In this document: positions 42,410 to 50,502 of the stretch, one piece after another | Numbering within the stretch: position 1 is the stretch's first letter | How the letters are laid out: every line of letters begins with the position of its first letter | NCBI RefSeq assembly: GCF_000014685.1 | Contig: NC_008321.1 | Location: 2,911,001-2,975,000, forward strand | Reading direction: 5' to 3' | DNA: 64,000 nt | Origin: Shewanella sp. MR-4 | GTDB lineage: Bacteria > Pseudomonadota > Gammaproteobacteria > Enterobacterales > Shewanellaceae | Notes under the pieces: generated by a model | The model's database searches: none | What the model was told of the DNA's origin: nothing | The model's input: only the letters and a program-made list of their open reading frames with translations | Program-made: the position numbers and the translations under genes

Positions 42410-43440
42410 TGTTCAGATACCTGTTACGGCGCCTCAATCTGTTTCTTGCCACTTCGCTAGTGATGGTCGGCGTGTTGTTTTATGCAACTGGCTTGTTTCC
42501 GGTTGAACGCACCTTCGCCCTCACAGGGATCCATGCACCATCAGAGAGCCAACTGGTGCAAATTGAGCAGGACTATAAGTTAGATAGCAATAAAGCCATG
42601 CAGTTCATTGCTTATTTACAGCAAAGACTGAGCGGCAATTTGGGCGTCTCCGTCACCTCGCACCAAAGCGTGGCCGAAGAGTTAAGCTCTGTGCTACCGG
42701 CCTCCTTCGAACTAGCGGTGATGGCGGCCGTGATAGCCATTGGTTTAGGTGTGCCGCTTGGCGTGTTGGCCTCCCAGAGTCAACATAAACTCACCCAAAA
42801 TACCATTATGGCGATTACCCTGACGGGCTATTCTGTTCCTGTATTCTGGTTAGGTTTGTATTTGTCACTCTGGTTTGGTGTCGACTTAGGCTGGCTGCCC
42901 ATTTCAGGGCAACTCAATCTTTTATATGAGATAAAACCCGTTACAGGATTTATGTTGGTCGACATTTTACTGTCTGATTCGGAATATCGCATATCTGCCT
43001 TTAAAGATGCCTTATTGCATATCGTTCTGCCCGCCACCACACTTGCAGTGCTACCTTTTACCGTGGTCGTACGCAGCACTCGCTCGGCAATGATGAATGT
43101 GATGAACCAAACCTTTATCCGCGCCGCCGAAGCCAGAGGCATGCACACCAATACCATTATTTTGCGCCACGCCTTACCCAACGCGCTGATCCCAGTATTA
43201 AAGCACTTAGGGTTAATGCTCGGAGCATTTGCGAGCTATGCGATTGTTGTTGAAATGATTTTCTCTTGGCCGGGTGTGGGTTCTTGGTTGGTGTCGGGTA
43301 TTTATCAGCGGGATTATACGGTTATCCAGGGCGGGATTTTAGCCGTAGCCTTGTTGATCATCTTTTTAAGTATTTTGATTGAAGTGCTGCATACCGTCTT
43401 CAATCCCTTGAGCAGAAAAGATCTTTATGCCTCCAATTAA
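42409..43440 (+). CDS. sapB: Peptide ABC transporter permease SapB
   Basis: A 343-residue permease with about six transmembrane helices and the binding-protein-dependent transport motif (RAAEARGMHTNTIILRHALPNALIP, the EAA loop). It is the DppB-type subunit that pairs with SapC. The start overlaps the last base of sapA. Confidence 0.92.
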   Translation: MFRYLLRRLNLFLATSLVMVGVLFYATGLFPVERTFALTGIHAPSESQLVQIEQDYKLDSNKAMQFIAYLQQRLSGNLGVSVTSHQSVAEELSSVLPASFELAVMAAVIAIGLGVPLGVLASQSQHKLTQNTIMAITLTGYSVPVFWLGLYLSLWFGVDLGWLPISGQLNLLYEIKPVTGFMLVDILLSDSEYRISAFKDALLHIVLPATTLAVLPFTVVVRSTRSAMMNVMNQTFIRAAEARGMHTNTIILRHALPNALIPVLKHLGLMLGAFASYAIVVEMIFSWPGVGSWLVSGIYQRDYTVIQGGILAVALLIIFLSILIEVLHTVFNPLSRKDLYASN

Positions 43441-44317
43441 AATTTATCAGGAAGATCAAATTGCCTCGCCGATGATGCGGGTCTGGCAGAATTTTTCGGC
43501 AAACCCCTTTGCCTTAGCGGGTCTGTGGACCATTGCTTTTCTGCTGCTGCTCACCCTGTTCGGACCAATGATTGCCCCCTTCTCCCCTGAGGCGCAGGAT
43601 CCACGGGCATTACTGTTACCGCCCTCTTGGGACCCTTCGGGCACAGTGGCGCACTTTTTGGGGACCGACGATCTGGGTCGTGACATTTTTAGCCGCTTGC
43701 TGCATGGGGCACATTTAACCTTCGGCATGGCGCTGATGATTGTCGGTACTGCATTGTTTATGGGGTTCATCATCGGCTCGCTCTCCGGCATGATGCGTGG
43801 CTTAAAATCCAGTATTTTGGGGCACTTGCTCGATGCATTACTGTCTATCCCTTCACTATTAATGGCGATTTTAGTGGTTGCCGTCATGGGGCCAGGGCTT
43901 GAAAACGTCTTCTGGGCCGTGGGCATTGCCTTAACGCCACAGTTTGTACGCTCCATTCATCAATCGGTACATGAAGAGTTACAGAAAGAATATGTGACTG
44001 CGGCCCGTTTAGACGGTGCCAATTCGCTGCAGATTTTTTGGTATGTGATCATGCCAAACGTCTGGGAAGTGGTGATTATTCAAACCACGTTAGCTATTTC
44101 TGCCGCGATTTTAGATATTGCCGCCCTTGGCTTTTTAAGCCTTGGCGCCCAAGCTCCTAGTCCTGAATGGGGTGCAATGGTTGCCCAAGGTATGGATAAT
44201 TTGTTGACCGCACCTTGGACTGTGACCATTCCAGGGCTGGCGATTCTTTTTAGTGTGCTCGCCATTAACTTGGTGGGCGATGGCTTGAGATCGGCGCTTG
44301 CGCCCATCAGAAACTAA
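43427..44317 (+). CDS. sapC: Peptide ABC transporter permease SapC
   Basis: A 296-residue permease of the DppC type. The N-terminal helix follows a short cytoplasmic lead, then come GTDDLGRDIFSRLLHGAHLTF and the EAA loop (TAARLDGANSLQIFWYVIMPNVW). It forms the translocation pore with SapB. The start overlaps sapB by 14 bp. Confidence 0.92.
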   Translation: MPPIKIYQEDQIASPMMRVWQNFSANPFALAGLWTIAFLLLLTLFGPMIAPFSPEAQDPRALLLPPSWDPSGTVAHFLGTDDLGRDIFSRLLHGAHLTFGMALMIVGTALFMGFIIGSLSGMMRGLKSSILGHLLDALLSIPSLLMAILVVAVMGPGLENVFWAVGIALTPQFVRSIHQSVHEELQKEYVTAARLDGANSLQIFWYVIMPNVWEVVIIQTTLAISAAILDIAALGFLSLGAQAPSPEWGAMVAQGMDNLLTAPWTVTIPGLAILFSVLAINLVGDGLRSALAPIRN

Positions 44318-44320
44318 CCT

Positions 44321-45328
44321 ATGCCATTACTCGACGTTAGAAACCTGACCATTGAGCTCGACACGCCCCACGGCAGAGTCCGCGCCCTTGAGAAAGTGAG
44401 TTTGACCCTGAACGCGGGGGAAATCCACGGTCTCGTGGGTGAATCAGGCTCAGGCCGCAGTCTGCTCGCTAGAGCCATTCTTGGGATCCCAGGCCCCAAT
44501 TGGACCATTACCGCCGACCGCATGATGTGGGATGGTAATAATCTGATGGCCATGACCTCGAAGGAGCGCCGTAATCTGATGGGTTCAGATATGGCGATGA
44601 TCTTCCAAGATCCGTCTGGTAGCCTTGACCCTTCGCAAACCGTGGGTAGTCAGCTGATGCAGGCCATGCCTAAGAATCCTAAGGCTTACTTTTGGCAAAA
44701 GCACAAACATGCCAAACAGACAGCGCAAAAATGGCTGCATAAGGTCGGGATTAAGAATCCGCAAAAGGTCATGTCCAGCTATGCTTGGGAGCTTTCGGAA
44801 GGCGAATGCCAAAAAGTGATGATCGCGATGGCAATTGCCAACCAACCGCGATTATTGATCGCCGACGAACCGACAAACTCGATGGAGCTGAGCACTCAGG
44901 CACAGATTTTCCGCCTACTATCACAGCTTAACCAGCTACAAAACGTGTCGATTTTAATCATCAGCCACGAGCTTGAAACGCTAGCACAATGGTGCGATCA
45001 CCTATCCGTGCTCTATTGCGGCCAAGTGATGGAGTCAGGCCCAACGGAAGAACTGATCAATCAGCCCTATCATCCTTACACTAAGGCACTCTTGGATAAT
45101 ATGCCGGATTACTCGGGGATAGAGGCGCACAAGGCCATTATGCCGACCCTACCAGGCTCGGCCCCCGCCCTGCAGCATCTGCCCATTGGTTGTCGCCTAG
45201 GGCCAAGATGCCCTGAGGCACAAAAGAAATGCGTTAATCAGCCAAGTTTGAGTCATTTACGCGACCGCTACTTTGCCTGCCATTTCCCTTACCACGGTGA
45301 AACGACAAATGACGACCCCACTGCTTAA
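44321..45328 (+). CDS. sapD: Peptide ABC transporter ATPase SapD
   Basis: A 335-residue ABC ATPase. It has Walker A GESGSGRSLL, in which Arg replaces the usual Lys (GSGKS in most relatives, GSGRS as in SapD proteins), a signature ELSEGECQKVMIAMAI, Walker B LLIADEPT and a C-terminal oligopeptide-transporter Cys motif (CRLGPRCPEAQKKC). In E. coli SapD also affects Trk K+ uptake. It lies 3 bp downstream of sapC. Confidence 0.92.
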   Translation: MPLLDVRNLTIELDTPHGRVRALEKVSLTLNAGEIHGLVGESGSGRSLLARAILGIPGPNWTITADRMMWDGNNLMAMTSKERRNLMGSDMAMIFQDPSGSLDPSQTVGSQLMQAMPKNPKAYFWQKHKHAKQTAQKWLHKVGIKNPQKVMSSYAWELSEGECQKVMIAMAIANQPRLLIADEPTNSMELSTQAQIFRLLSQLNQLQNVSILIISHELETLAQWCDHLSVLYCGQVMESGPTEELINQPYHPYTKALLDNMPDYSGIEAHKAIMPTLPGSAPALQHLPIGCRLGPRCPEAQKKCVNQPSLSHLRDRYFACHFPYHGETTNDDPTA

Positions 45329-46094
45329 AGTTAACGATCTCTTTAAGAGGTACGATACCGGCTATAAAGGCTTTACTCGCCAATATAACGATGCCTTAGC
45401 ACCGGTTTCATTTGAATTAAACCGCGGCGAAACCTTAGCTATCGTGGGTGAAGCGGGTTCAGGTAAGAGTACTTTAGCGCGTATTTTGGTAGGCGCAGAA
45501 CCCCGCAGCGGCGGTGAAATTTACTTTGAGGGCGAGGCGCTGGACAGCCGCAATATTAAGCAGCGCTGCCGCCTTATTCGGATGATTTTCCAAGATCCCA
45601 ATACCTCACTCAACCCAAGGCTCACCATTGGTCAATTACTGGATGAACCGCTGCGCTTTAACACTGAGTTATCCGCCAAGGAGCGTAATGGCCAAGTGAT
45701 TGATACCTTGAGGAAGGTCGGTTTATTACCCGAGCATGCGGATTTTTATCCCCATATGATTTCCGAGGGGCAAAAACAGCGGGTTGCGGTGGCACGGGCA
45801 CTGATGCTCAATCCGAAAATCATCATCGCCGACGAGGCTTTAACCGCCTTGGATCTCTCGGTACGCTCACAGATCCTTAATCTGCTGCTTAAACTGCAGA
45901 AGGACTTAGGCTTGTCCTATATCTTCGTGTCCCATAACCTGAATATTATTCGCCATGTCAGCGATAAAATTATGGTGTTACACAAAGGCGTGATGGTTGA
46001 GAAAGCCCCAACAGAACAGATATTTAATTCGCCTCAGCACGAATATACCCAAAGGCTGATTCAGGAGCAGAGCCTGTTTGTTCATAAGCGTTAA
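45309..46094 (+). CDS. sapF: Peptide ABC transporter ATPase SapF
   Basis: A 261-residue ABC ATPase with Walker A GEAGSGKST, signature MISEGQKQRVAVARALM and Walker B IIIADEALTALD. It lacks the long C-terminal extension of SapD, as usual for SapF. ATG 45309 is preferred (MTTPLLKVNDLFKRYDTG); the longer frame from 45273 would read deep into sapD. It still overlaps the sapD end by 20 bp. It is the last gene of the operon. Confidence 0.92.
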   Translation: MTTPLLKVNDLFKRYDTGYKGFTRQYNDALAPVSFELNRGETLAIVGEAGSGKSTLARILVGAEPRSGGEIYFEGEALDSRNIKQRCRLIRMIFQDPNTSLNPRLTIGQLLDEPLRFNTELSAKERNGQVIDTLRKVGLLPEHADFYPHMISEGQKQRVAVARALMLNPKIIIADEALTALDLSVRSQILNLLLKLQKDLGLSYIFVSHNLNIIRHVSDKIMVLHKGVMVEKAPTEQIFNSPQHEYTQRLIQEQSLFVHKR

Positions 46095-46199
46095 ACTGCT
46101 CCAACCACTTAAATATTCAGGCGAATTGGCTAAAAATAGATGCCATTTAGCCGCCGAAGTATTTATCCTATTGGTCATTTTGATAGAAGAAGCTTAAAC

Positions 46200-47402
46200 A
46201 TGATTATCAAACCCAAAATTCGTGGATTCATTTGTACCACTACTCATCCCGTTGGTTGTGAAGCTAACGTTCAAGAACAAATTGCCTTAACCAAAGCGAA
46301 AGGCAAGATCGCCAACGGGCCGAAGAAAGTCCTCGTCGTTGGTTCATCCAGTGGTTATGGCCTGTCTTCACGCATTGCCGCCGCCTTTGGTAGCGATGCT
46401 GCAACCATTGGTGTGTTCTTCGAAAAGCCGGGTACTGAATCTAAACCCGGAACAGCAGGCTGGTATAACTCAGCTGCTTTCGACAAGTTTGCCAAAGCTG
46501 AAGGTTTGTACTCTAAGAGCATCAACTGTGATGCCTTCAGCCATGAAGCTAAGCAAAAAGTTATCGAGCTTATCAAGCAAGACTTAGGTCAAGTGGACAT
46601 GGTGGTCTATTCATTAGCATCACCCGTGCGCAAACTGCCTGACTCTGGTGAGCTAGTGCGTTCTGCGCTAAAGCCAATCGGTGAAGTGTATACCGCGACC
46701 GCCGTAGATACGAACAAAGACTGCATTATCGAAGCCACCGTTGAGCCTGCCACTGAGCAAGAAATTGCCGATACTGTCACAGTGATGGGCGGTCAAGATT
46801 GGGAACTGTGGATTAACGCACTCGCCGAGGCTGGTGTATTAAGCGACAATTGCAAAACCGTTGCCTACAGCTATATCGGCACTGAGCTAACCTGGCCAAT
46901 CTACTGGCACGGCGCATTAGGTCAAGCCAAGATGGACTTAGATCGCGCGGCTAAAGCCTTAAATGATAAGCTTGCAACCAAAGGTGGCAGCGCTAACGTC
47001 GCAGTGCTGAAGAGCGTTGTGACTCAAGCCAGCTCTGCCATCCCGGTGATGCCACTGTATATTGCGATGGTATTTAAGAAGATGCGCCAAGAAGGCCTGC
47101 ACGAAGGCTGTATGGAGCAAATCTATCGCATGTTCAGTGAGCGTCTGTTCCGTGCCGATGGTGCAAAACCAGAGACTGACAGCAACAACCGTCTGCGTTT
47201 AGATGATTGGGAACTACGTGAAGATATCCAGCAGCACTGCCGTGATCTGTGGCCGCAAGTGACCACCGAAAACCTGTCAGAACTGACCGATTATCAAGAA
47301 TATAAAGCCGAGTTTATCAAGCTATTTGGCTTTGGCATCGAAGGCATAGACTACGATGCCGATGTGAACCCATACGTTGAGTTCGATGTGATCGAGCTCT
47401 AA
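46200..47402 (+). CDS. fabV: Enoyl-ACP reductase FabV
   Basis: A 400-residue NADH-dependent enoyl-(acyl-carrier-protein) reductase of the FabV class, which catalyses the last step of fatty-acid elongation and is largely insensitive to triclosan. It shows the Rossmann motif VLVVGSSSGYGLSSRIAAAFG and the FabV catalytic Tyr-x8-Lys pair in YWHGALGQAK. ATG 46200 with an AGAAGA ribosome site gives the standard length; the frame is open to 46140. The gene is monocistronic with its own terminator. Confidence 0.95.
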   Translation: MIIKPKIRGFICTTTHPVGCEANVQEQIALTKAKGKIANGPKKVLVVGSSSGYGLSSRIAAAFGSDAATIGVFFEKPGTESKPGTAGWYNSAAFDKFAKAEGLYSKSINCDAFSHEAKQKVIELIKQDLGQVDMVVYSLASPVRKLPDSGELVRSALKPIGEVYTATAVDTNKDCIIEATVEPATEQEIADTVTVMGGQDWELWINALAEAGVLSDNCKTVAYSYIGTELTWPIYWHGALGQAKMDLDRAAKALNDKLATKGGSANVAVLKSVVTQASSAIPVMPLYIAMVFKKMRQEGLHEGCMEQIYRMFSERLFRADGAKPETDSNNRLRLDDWELREDIQQHCRDLWPQVTTENLSELTDYQEYKAEFIKLFGFGIEGIDYDADVNPYVEFDVIEL

Positions 47403-47425
47403 TCAAGTAGTTGAATAATTTATGT

Positions 47426-47454
47426 AAAACGCCACCCTTGGGTGGCGTTTTTAT
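47426..47454 (+). terminator. Rho-independent terminator of fabV
   Basis: The stem AAAACGCCACCC / GGGTGGCGTTTT with loop TT and a T-run lies 24 bp after the fabV stop. Confidence 0.92.
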
Positions 47455-47517
47455 TTGCTGCAAATCTAGCGCGATAGGCTAAACTAGCATGACTTCAACA
47501 CTAACTAAGGATAAAGA

Positions 47518-47730
47518 ATGAAGATCAGTGCACGTAATACCCTAAGTGGCAAAATTACCGCTATCGAAATTGGCTCAGTAAACAACGAAGTCACTATCGA
47601 ACTGGCACCAGGCGTAGTGTTAACCTCAGTCGTCACAAAAGCTTCCTGTGAGCGTTTAAACTTAAAAGTGGGTGATTCAGCTTATGCACTCATTAAAGCC
47701 AGCAGTGTGATGATTGGTGTGGATGATTAA
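47518..47730 (+). CDS. Molbindin (Mop/TOBE-domain molybdate-binding protein)
   Basis: A 70-residue single Mop domain protein: ISARNTLSGKITAIEIGSVNNEVTIEL, then VVTKASCERLNLKVGDSAYALIKASSVMIGVD. Molbindins form hexamers that store or buffer molybdate or tungstate. No mod transporter or molybdopterin genes are adjacent, so it is free-standing. AAGGATAAAG just precedes the ATG. Confidence 0.92.
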   Translation: MKISARNTLSGKITAIEIGSVNNEVTIELAPGVVLTSVVTKASCERLNLKVGDSAYALIKASSVMIGVDD

Positions 47731-47779
47731 GCTGTTGAGCATGCCCTCACACCGCCGAGCAGATATGTAACCAGACAAA

Positions 47780-47811
47780 CAAAAAGGCCAAGTGAACACT
47801 TGGCCTTTTCT
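47780..47811 (+). terminator. Rho-independent terminator of the molbindin gene
   Basis: The stem AAAAGGCCAAGTG / CACTTGGCCTTTT with a short loop is flanked by A and T runs. It follows the molbindin stop by about 50 bp. Confidence 0.9.
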
Positions 47812-47843
47812 ATTAGATTCGCTAAACCTTTCTATTGCTTCGT

Positions 47844-47873
47844 AAAATAAGGGATAAGCAAGTTATCCCTTAT
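47844..47873 (-). terminator. Terminator of ppiD
   Basis: An 11-bp stem ATAAGGGATAA / TTATCCCTTAT with loop GCAAG is followed on the minus strand by TTTTAC. It begins 6 bp after the ppiD stop. Confidence 0.8.
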
Positions 47874-47878
47874 CGCAA

Positions 47879-49744
47879 TTAACCTTCAACAGGGTAATCG
47901 ATTTTCGCATTCGCTTTGAGTGACTCAATCAGGCCGCGGTAATCTGCTTCGCTGTATTGTGCATTTAAGCGTTGTTTCAGTGCATTAACTAACTCATCGC
48001 TAACAGACTCAGCCGCGTTGACTTTATCCAGTGCGATTACAGCATAACCATTAGCTAACCCAACAGTGTCAACCACAGGCGTTGCACTTGGTGTTGGCAT
48101 TTGGAAAGCTTTACCCACAATAGCAGCGTCAACGTCTTGTGCGCCACGGCCCAGTTTAGCCTTAGCGGTTAAGGTCACATCGGCAGCGCCCGCTTTGACT
48201 TGCGTCATCAGCTCTTGTGCTTTAGCACGAGCCGCTTCGTTTGCTTGGTCTTGCTTCAAGCGATCGCTAATGTCGGCCTTCACTTCTGCTAATGGCATAG
48301 TGCCTGCATCGTGATGTTCCTTCATACGGATAACCACTACATGGTTTGGCTCAAGTTCAAGCACTTCACTGTTTAGGCCTTGGCGCAGAACAGTGTCAGA
48401 GAATGCCGCTTTAACTACATCAGGCTTGTTCAATGCAGCAGGCACATCATCACGTGAGAACAGTGGCGTCGTCTTAATCTCAACGCCAACGACTTTAGCG
48501 GTTTCGGCTAAGGTATCAGGTACTTCGTAGCTAGTATCAGCCAGTTTGCTCTGCAAGCTATAGAATTGATCGACCGCTTTCTTCTCTTGTAGTTGAGCCA
48601 CAATCTTCGCTTTCACATCTGCAAATGGCACTGTTGTTCCAGGTTGAACGTCTAACAGTTTGATGATGTGGAAACCAAAATCAGTTTTCACTACAGCAGA
48701 ATGCTCGCCTTTTTTCAGGGCAAACAGCGCGGTGTCAAAACTTGGGTCCATTACACCAGGTTCAAACCAGTCTAATTTACCGCCCTGCTCCGCACTTAAG
48801 GTGTCTTCAGAATTGGCTTTGGCTAACTCAGCAAAATCAGCGCCGTTATCTAACTGCTTGGCTAAATCTTCGGCCTTGGCCTTAGCCGCCGCTTCATCGC
48901 TGCCTGGGCCAATCAGAATGTGCGCCGCTAAACGTTTCTCGTTAGACACATATTGGGTCTTGTGTTCATCGTAGTAAGCCTGAGCTTCTTCATCGGTCAC
49001 TTTGCTATCTTTCGCAAAATCAGCCGAATTTAACTCTACATACTCTAAGCTCACCTTCTCAGGGCTCATAAATTGGCCTTGGTTGGTGTCATAGTAGTTT
49101 TTAACTTGCTCGTCAGTCACAGAGGCATTCGCGAGGAATGGTGCAGAATCCACCACTAAATAACGAATGTCACGAGTCTGACCTTGCAGCTCAGCTAATT
49201 GTTTAGCTTCACCAGGTAAAACAAATTCAGTGCCCACTAACGCCGCAGTTAACTGACGACGAGTCATATCAACTCGCATCATGCTTCTGAAGGTTTGTGG
49301 CTGATAGCCTAACTGACGCAAAATTGCCTGATAACGATCGTTATCGAATTTGCCATCGGTTTGGAAAGCGGGTTCAGATTTAATCGCCGCAATAATTTGC
49401 TCGTCAGACACTCGCAGCCCCATAGCGGCGGCAGCTTGGTCGATCAGCTTATCGGCGACTAAACGTTCGAGTACGCTCTGCTTTATGCTTTCTAGGTATC
49501 TTTCGTCGGCAGATAACGCAGCAAACATTTCGCCCAGTTGCTGTTCCATACGAGCGCGTTCGCTCTGATAGGCCTGCTCTAACTCGGCTTTAGTGATCTT
49601 GTCACCGTTGACTTCTGCGGCAGGGACGTCCGATTGTGAGCCTAAATAGCTACTAACGCCTGCAAATGCAAAAGATAAAATCACAAGTACGAGAATGCCT
49701 TTAGCAATCACGCCTTGCGAACCGTCGCGGATCTTTTCTAACAT
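47879..49744 (-). CDS. ppiD: Periplasmic folding chaperone PpiD
   Basis: A 621-residue inner-membrane protein with an N-terminal transmembrane anchor (IAKGILVLVILSFAFAGVSSYL), a SurA-N-like chaperone region and a central parvulin domain (EKRLAAHILIGPG ... FGFHIIKLLDV, about residues 265-355). A C-terminal chaperone segment follows. PpiD assists newly secreted proteins at the Sec translocon. The ATG has GCGAG upstream. A terminator-like hairpin lies inside its leader at 49778-49806. The gene order tig, clpP, clpX, lon, hupB, ppiD is the classic one. Confidence 0.95.
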   Translation of the reverse strand: MLEKIRDGSQGVIAKGILVLVILSFAFAGVSSYLGSQSDVPAAEVNGDKITKAELEQAYQSERARMEQQLGEMFAALSADERYLESIKQSVLERLVADKLIDQAAAAMGLRVSDEQIIAAIKSEPAFQTDGKFDNDRYQAILRQLGYQPQTFRSMMRVDMTRRQLTAALVGTEFVLPGEAKQLAELQGQTRDIRYLVVDSAPFLANASVTDEQVKNYYDTNQGQFMSPEKVSLEYVELNSADFAKDSKVTDEEAQAYYDEHKTQYVSNEKRLAAHILIGPGSDEAAAKAKAEDLAKQLDNGADFAELAKANSEDTLSAEQGGKLDWFEPGVMDPSFDTALFALKKGEHSAVVKTDFGFHIIKLLDVQPGTTVPFADVKAKIVAQLQEKKAVDQFYSLQSKLADTSYEVPDTLAETAKVVGVEIKTTPLFSRDDVPAALNKPDVVKAAFSDTVLRQGLNSEVLELEPNHVVVIRMKEHHDAGTMPLAEVKADISDRLKQDQANEAARAKAQELMTQVKAGAADVTLTAKAKLGRGAQDVDAAIVGKAFQMPTPSATPVVDTVGLANGYAVIALDKVNAAESVSDELVNALKQRLNAQYSEADYRGLIESLKANAKIDYPVEG

Positions 49745-49777
49745 CAGATTTCTCGCTCGTTGCGATTAACAAAATAA

Positions 49778-49806
49778 AAAGGCGCATCAATTTGAGATGC
49801 GCCTTT
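49778..49806 (-). terminator. Terminator-like hairpin in the ppiD leader
   Basis: An 11-bp stem AAAGGCGCATC / GATGCGCCTTT with loop TCAAATT (minus strand) is followed by TTTTATTTTG. It lies 34 bp upstream of the ppiD ATG and about 100 bp after the hupB terminator. It could end hupB read-through, attenuate ppiD, or end a small RNA from the 49807-49905 interval. Confidence 0.75.
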
Positions 49807-49905
49807 CTGTAATTTATGGGGATTATTCAGACGCTACCACTGGTAAGTACTAAAACCCCGAGTAATGGTAGAAATAAACCTTCAAAATCCATTACTTTCA
49901 ATTCG

Positions 49906-49931
49906 TAAAAAGCACTGTTTGAACAGTGCTT
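49906..49931 (-). terminator. Rho-independent terminator of hupB
   Basis: A 10-bp stem AAGCACTGTT / AACAGTGCTT with a 2-nt centre is followed on the minus strand by TTTTTACG. It lies 40 bp after the hupB stop. Confidence 0.88.
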
Positions 49932-49970
49932 ATCATTACGAACGCCTTACAAAGGCTACGATATCAAAAA

Positions 49971-50243
49971 TTAATTGACAGCGTCTTTCAGAGCTTTACC
50001 AGCTTTGAATGCTGGAATTTTTGCTGCTGCGATTTTGATTTCTTCACCCGTTTGTGGGTTGCGACCAGTACGCTCAGCACGTTCACGCACTTCAAAAGTA
50101 CCAAAACCAACAAGAGAAATTTTATCGCCTTCTTTCAGACCTTCGGTCACAGCTGCGATAAAAGAATCCAGTGCACGGCCAGCAGCGGCTTTAGAAATGT
50201 CAGCACCAGAAGCGATTTTCTCGATTAGTTCAGATTTGTTCAT
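49971..50243 (-). CDS. hupB: DNA-binding protein HU-beta
   Basis: A 90-residue histone-like nucleoid protein. It has the full HU signature (GFGTFEVRERAERTGRNPQTGEEIKIAAAKIPAFKAGKALKDAVN) with the DNA-intercalating Pro in the arm. The frame extends to 50282, but ATG 50243 with GGGGAT upstream gives the standard 90 residues. It follows lon in the same orientation. A strong sigma-70 promoter is upstream. Confidence 0.97.
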   Translation of the reverse strand: MNKSELIEKIASGADISKAAAGRALDSFIAAVTEGLKEGDKISLVGFGTFEVRERAERTGRNPQTGEEIKIAAAKIPAFKAGKALKDAVN

Positions 50244-50311
50244 GTCATCCCCTTGAATGTAATTTTTTTGCGCCGCAACCAAATCCGTCTCTAGAGCGGT
50301 CTGCGGAGGCT

Positions 50312-50340
50312 TTTATAACAAGCTTGAATTCAAAGTTCAA
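50312..50340 (-). promoter_or_regulatory. Sigma-70 promoter of hupB
   Basis: On the minus strand TTGAAC-N17-TATAAA, a near-consensus -35/-10 pair, stands about 70 bp upstream of the hupB ATG. Confidence 0.82.
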
Positions 50341-50384
50341 GCTGAGTTCGAAAACCAAAGAAATAAAACTGGATACAGCTCAAA

Positions 50385-50416
50385 GCCAGTTGCGCCAAGG
50401 GCTTGGAGCAACTGGC
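50385..50416. other. Long two-tier inverted repeat between lon and hupB
   Basis: Outer arms GCCAGTTGC / GCAACTGGC and inner arms CCAAG / CTTGG around a GG centre form a 32-bp nearly perfect palindrome. A second stem-loop, CAGACCT / AGGTCTG, lies at 50423-50446. Both lie downstream of lon and upstream of hupB. Neither has a U-run. They may be a factor-dependent terminator structure or an operator region. Confidence 0.5.
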
Positions 50417-50502
50417 TCTCCACAGACCTAGGCTACCACAGGTCTGCGCTTTGTTAAGCCCCTTTTTTCATTTTTTTTAGCGTGATAGCGCATTTTCTTG
50501 CG

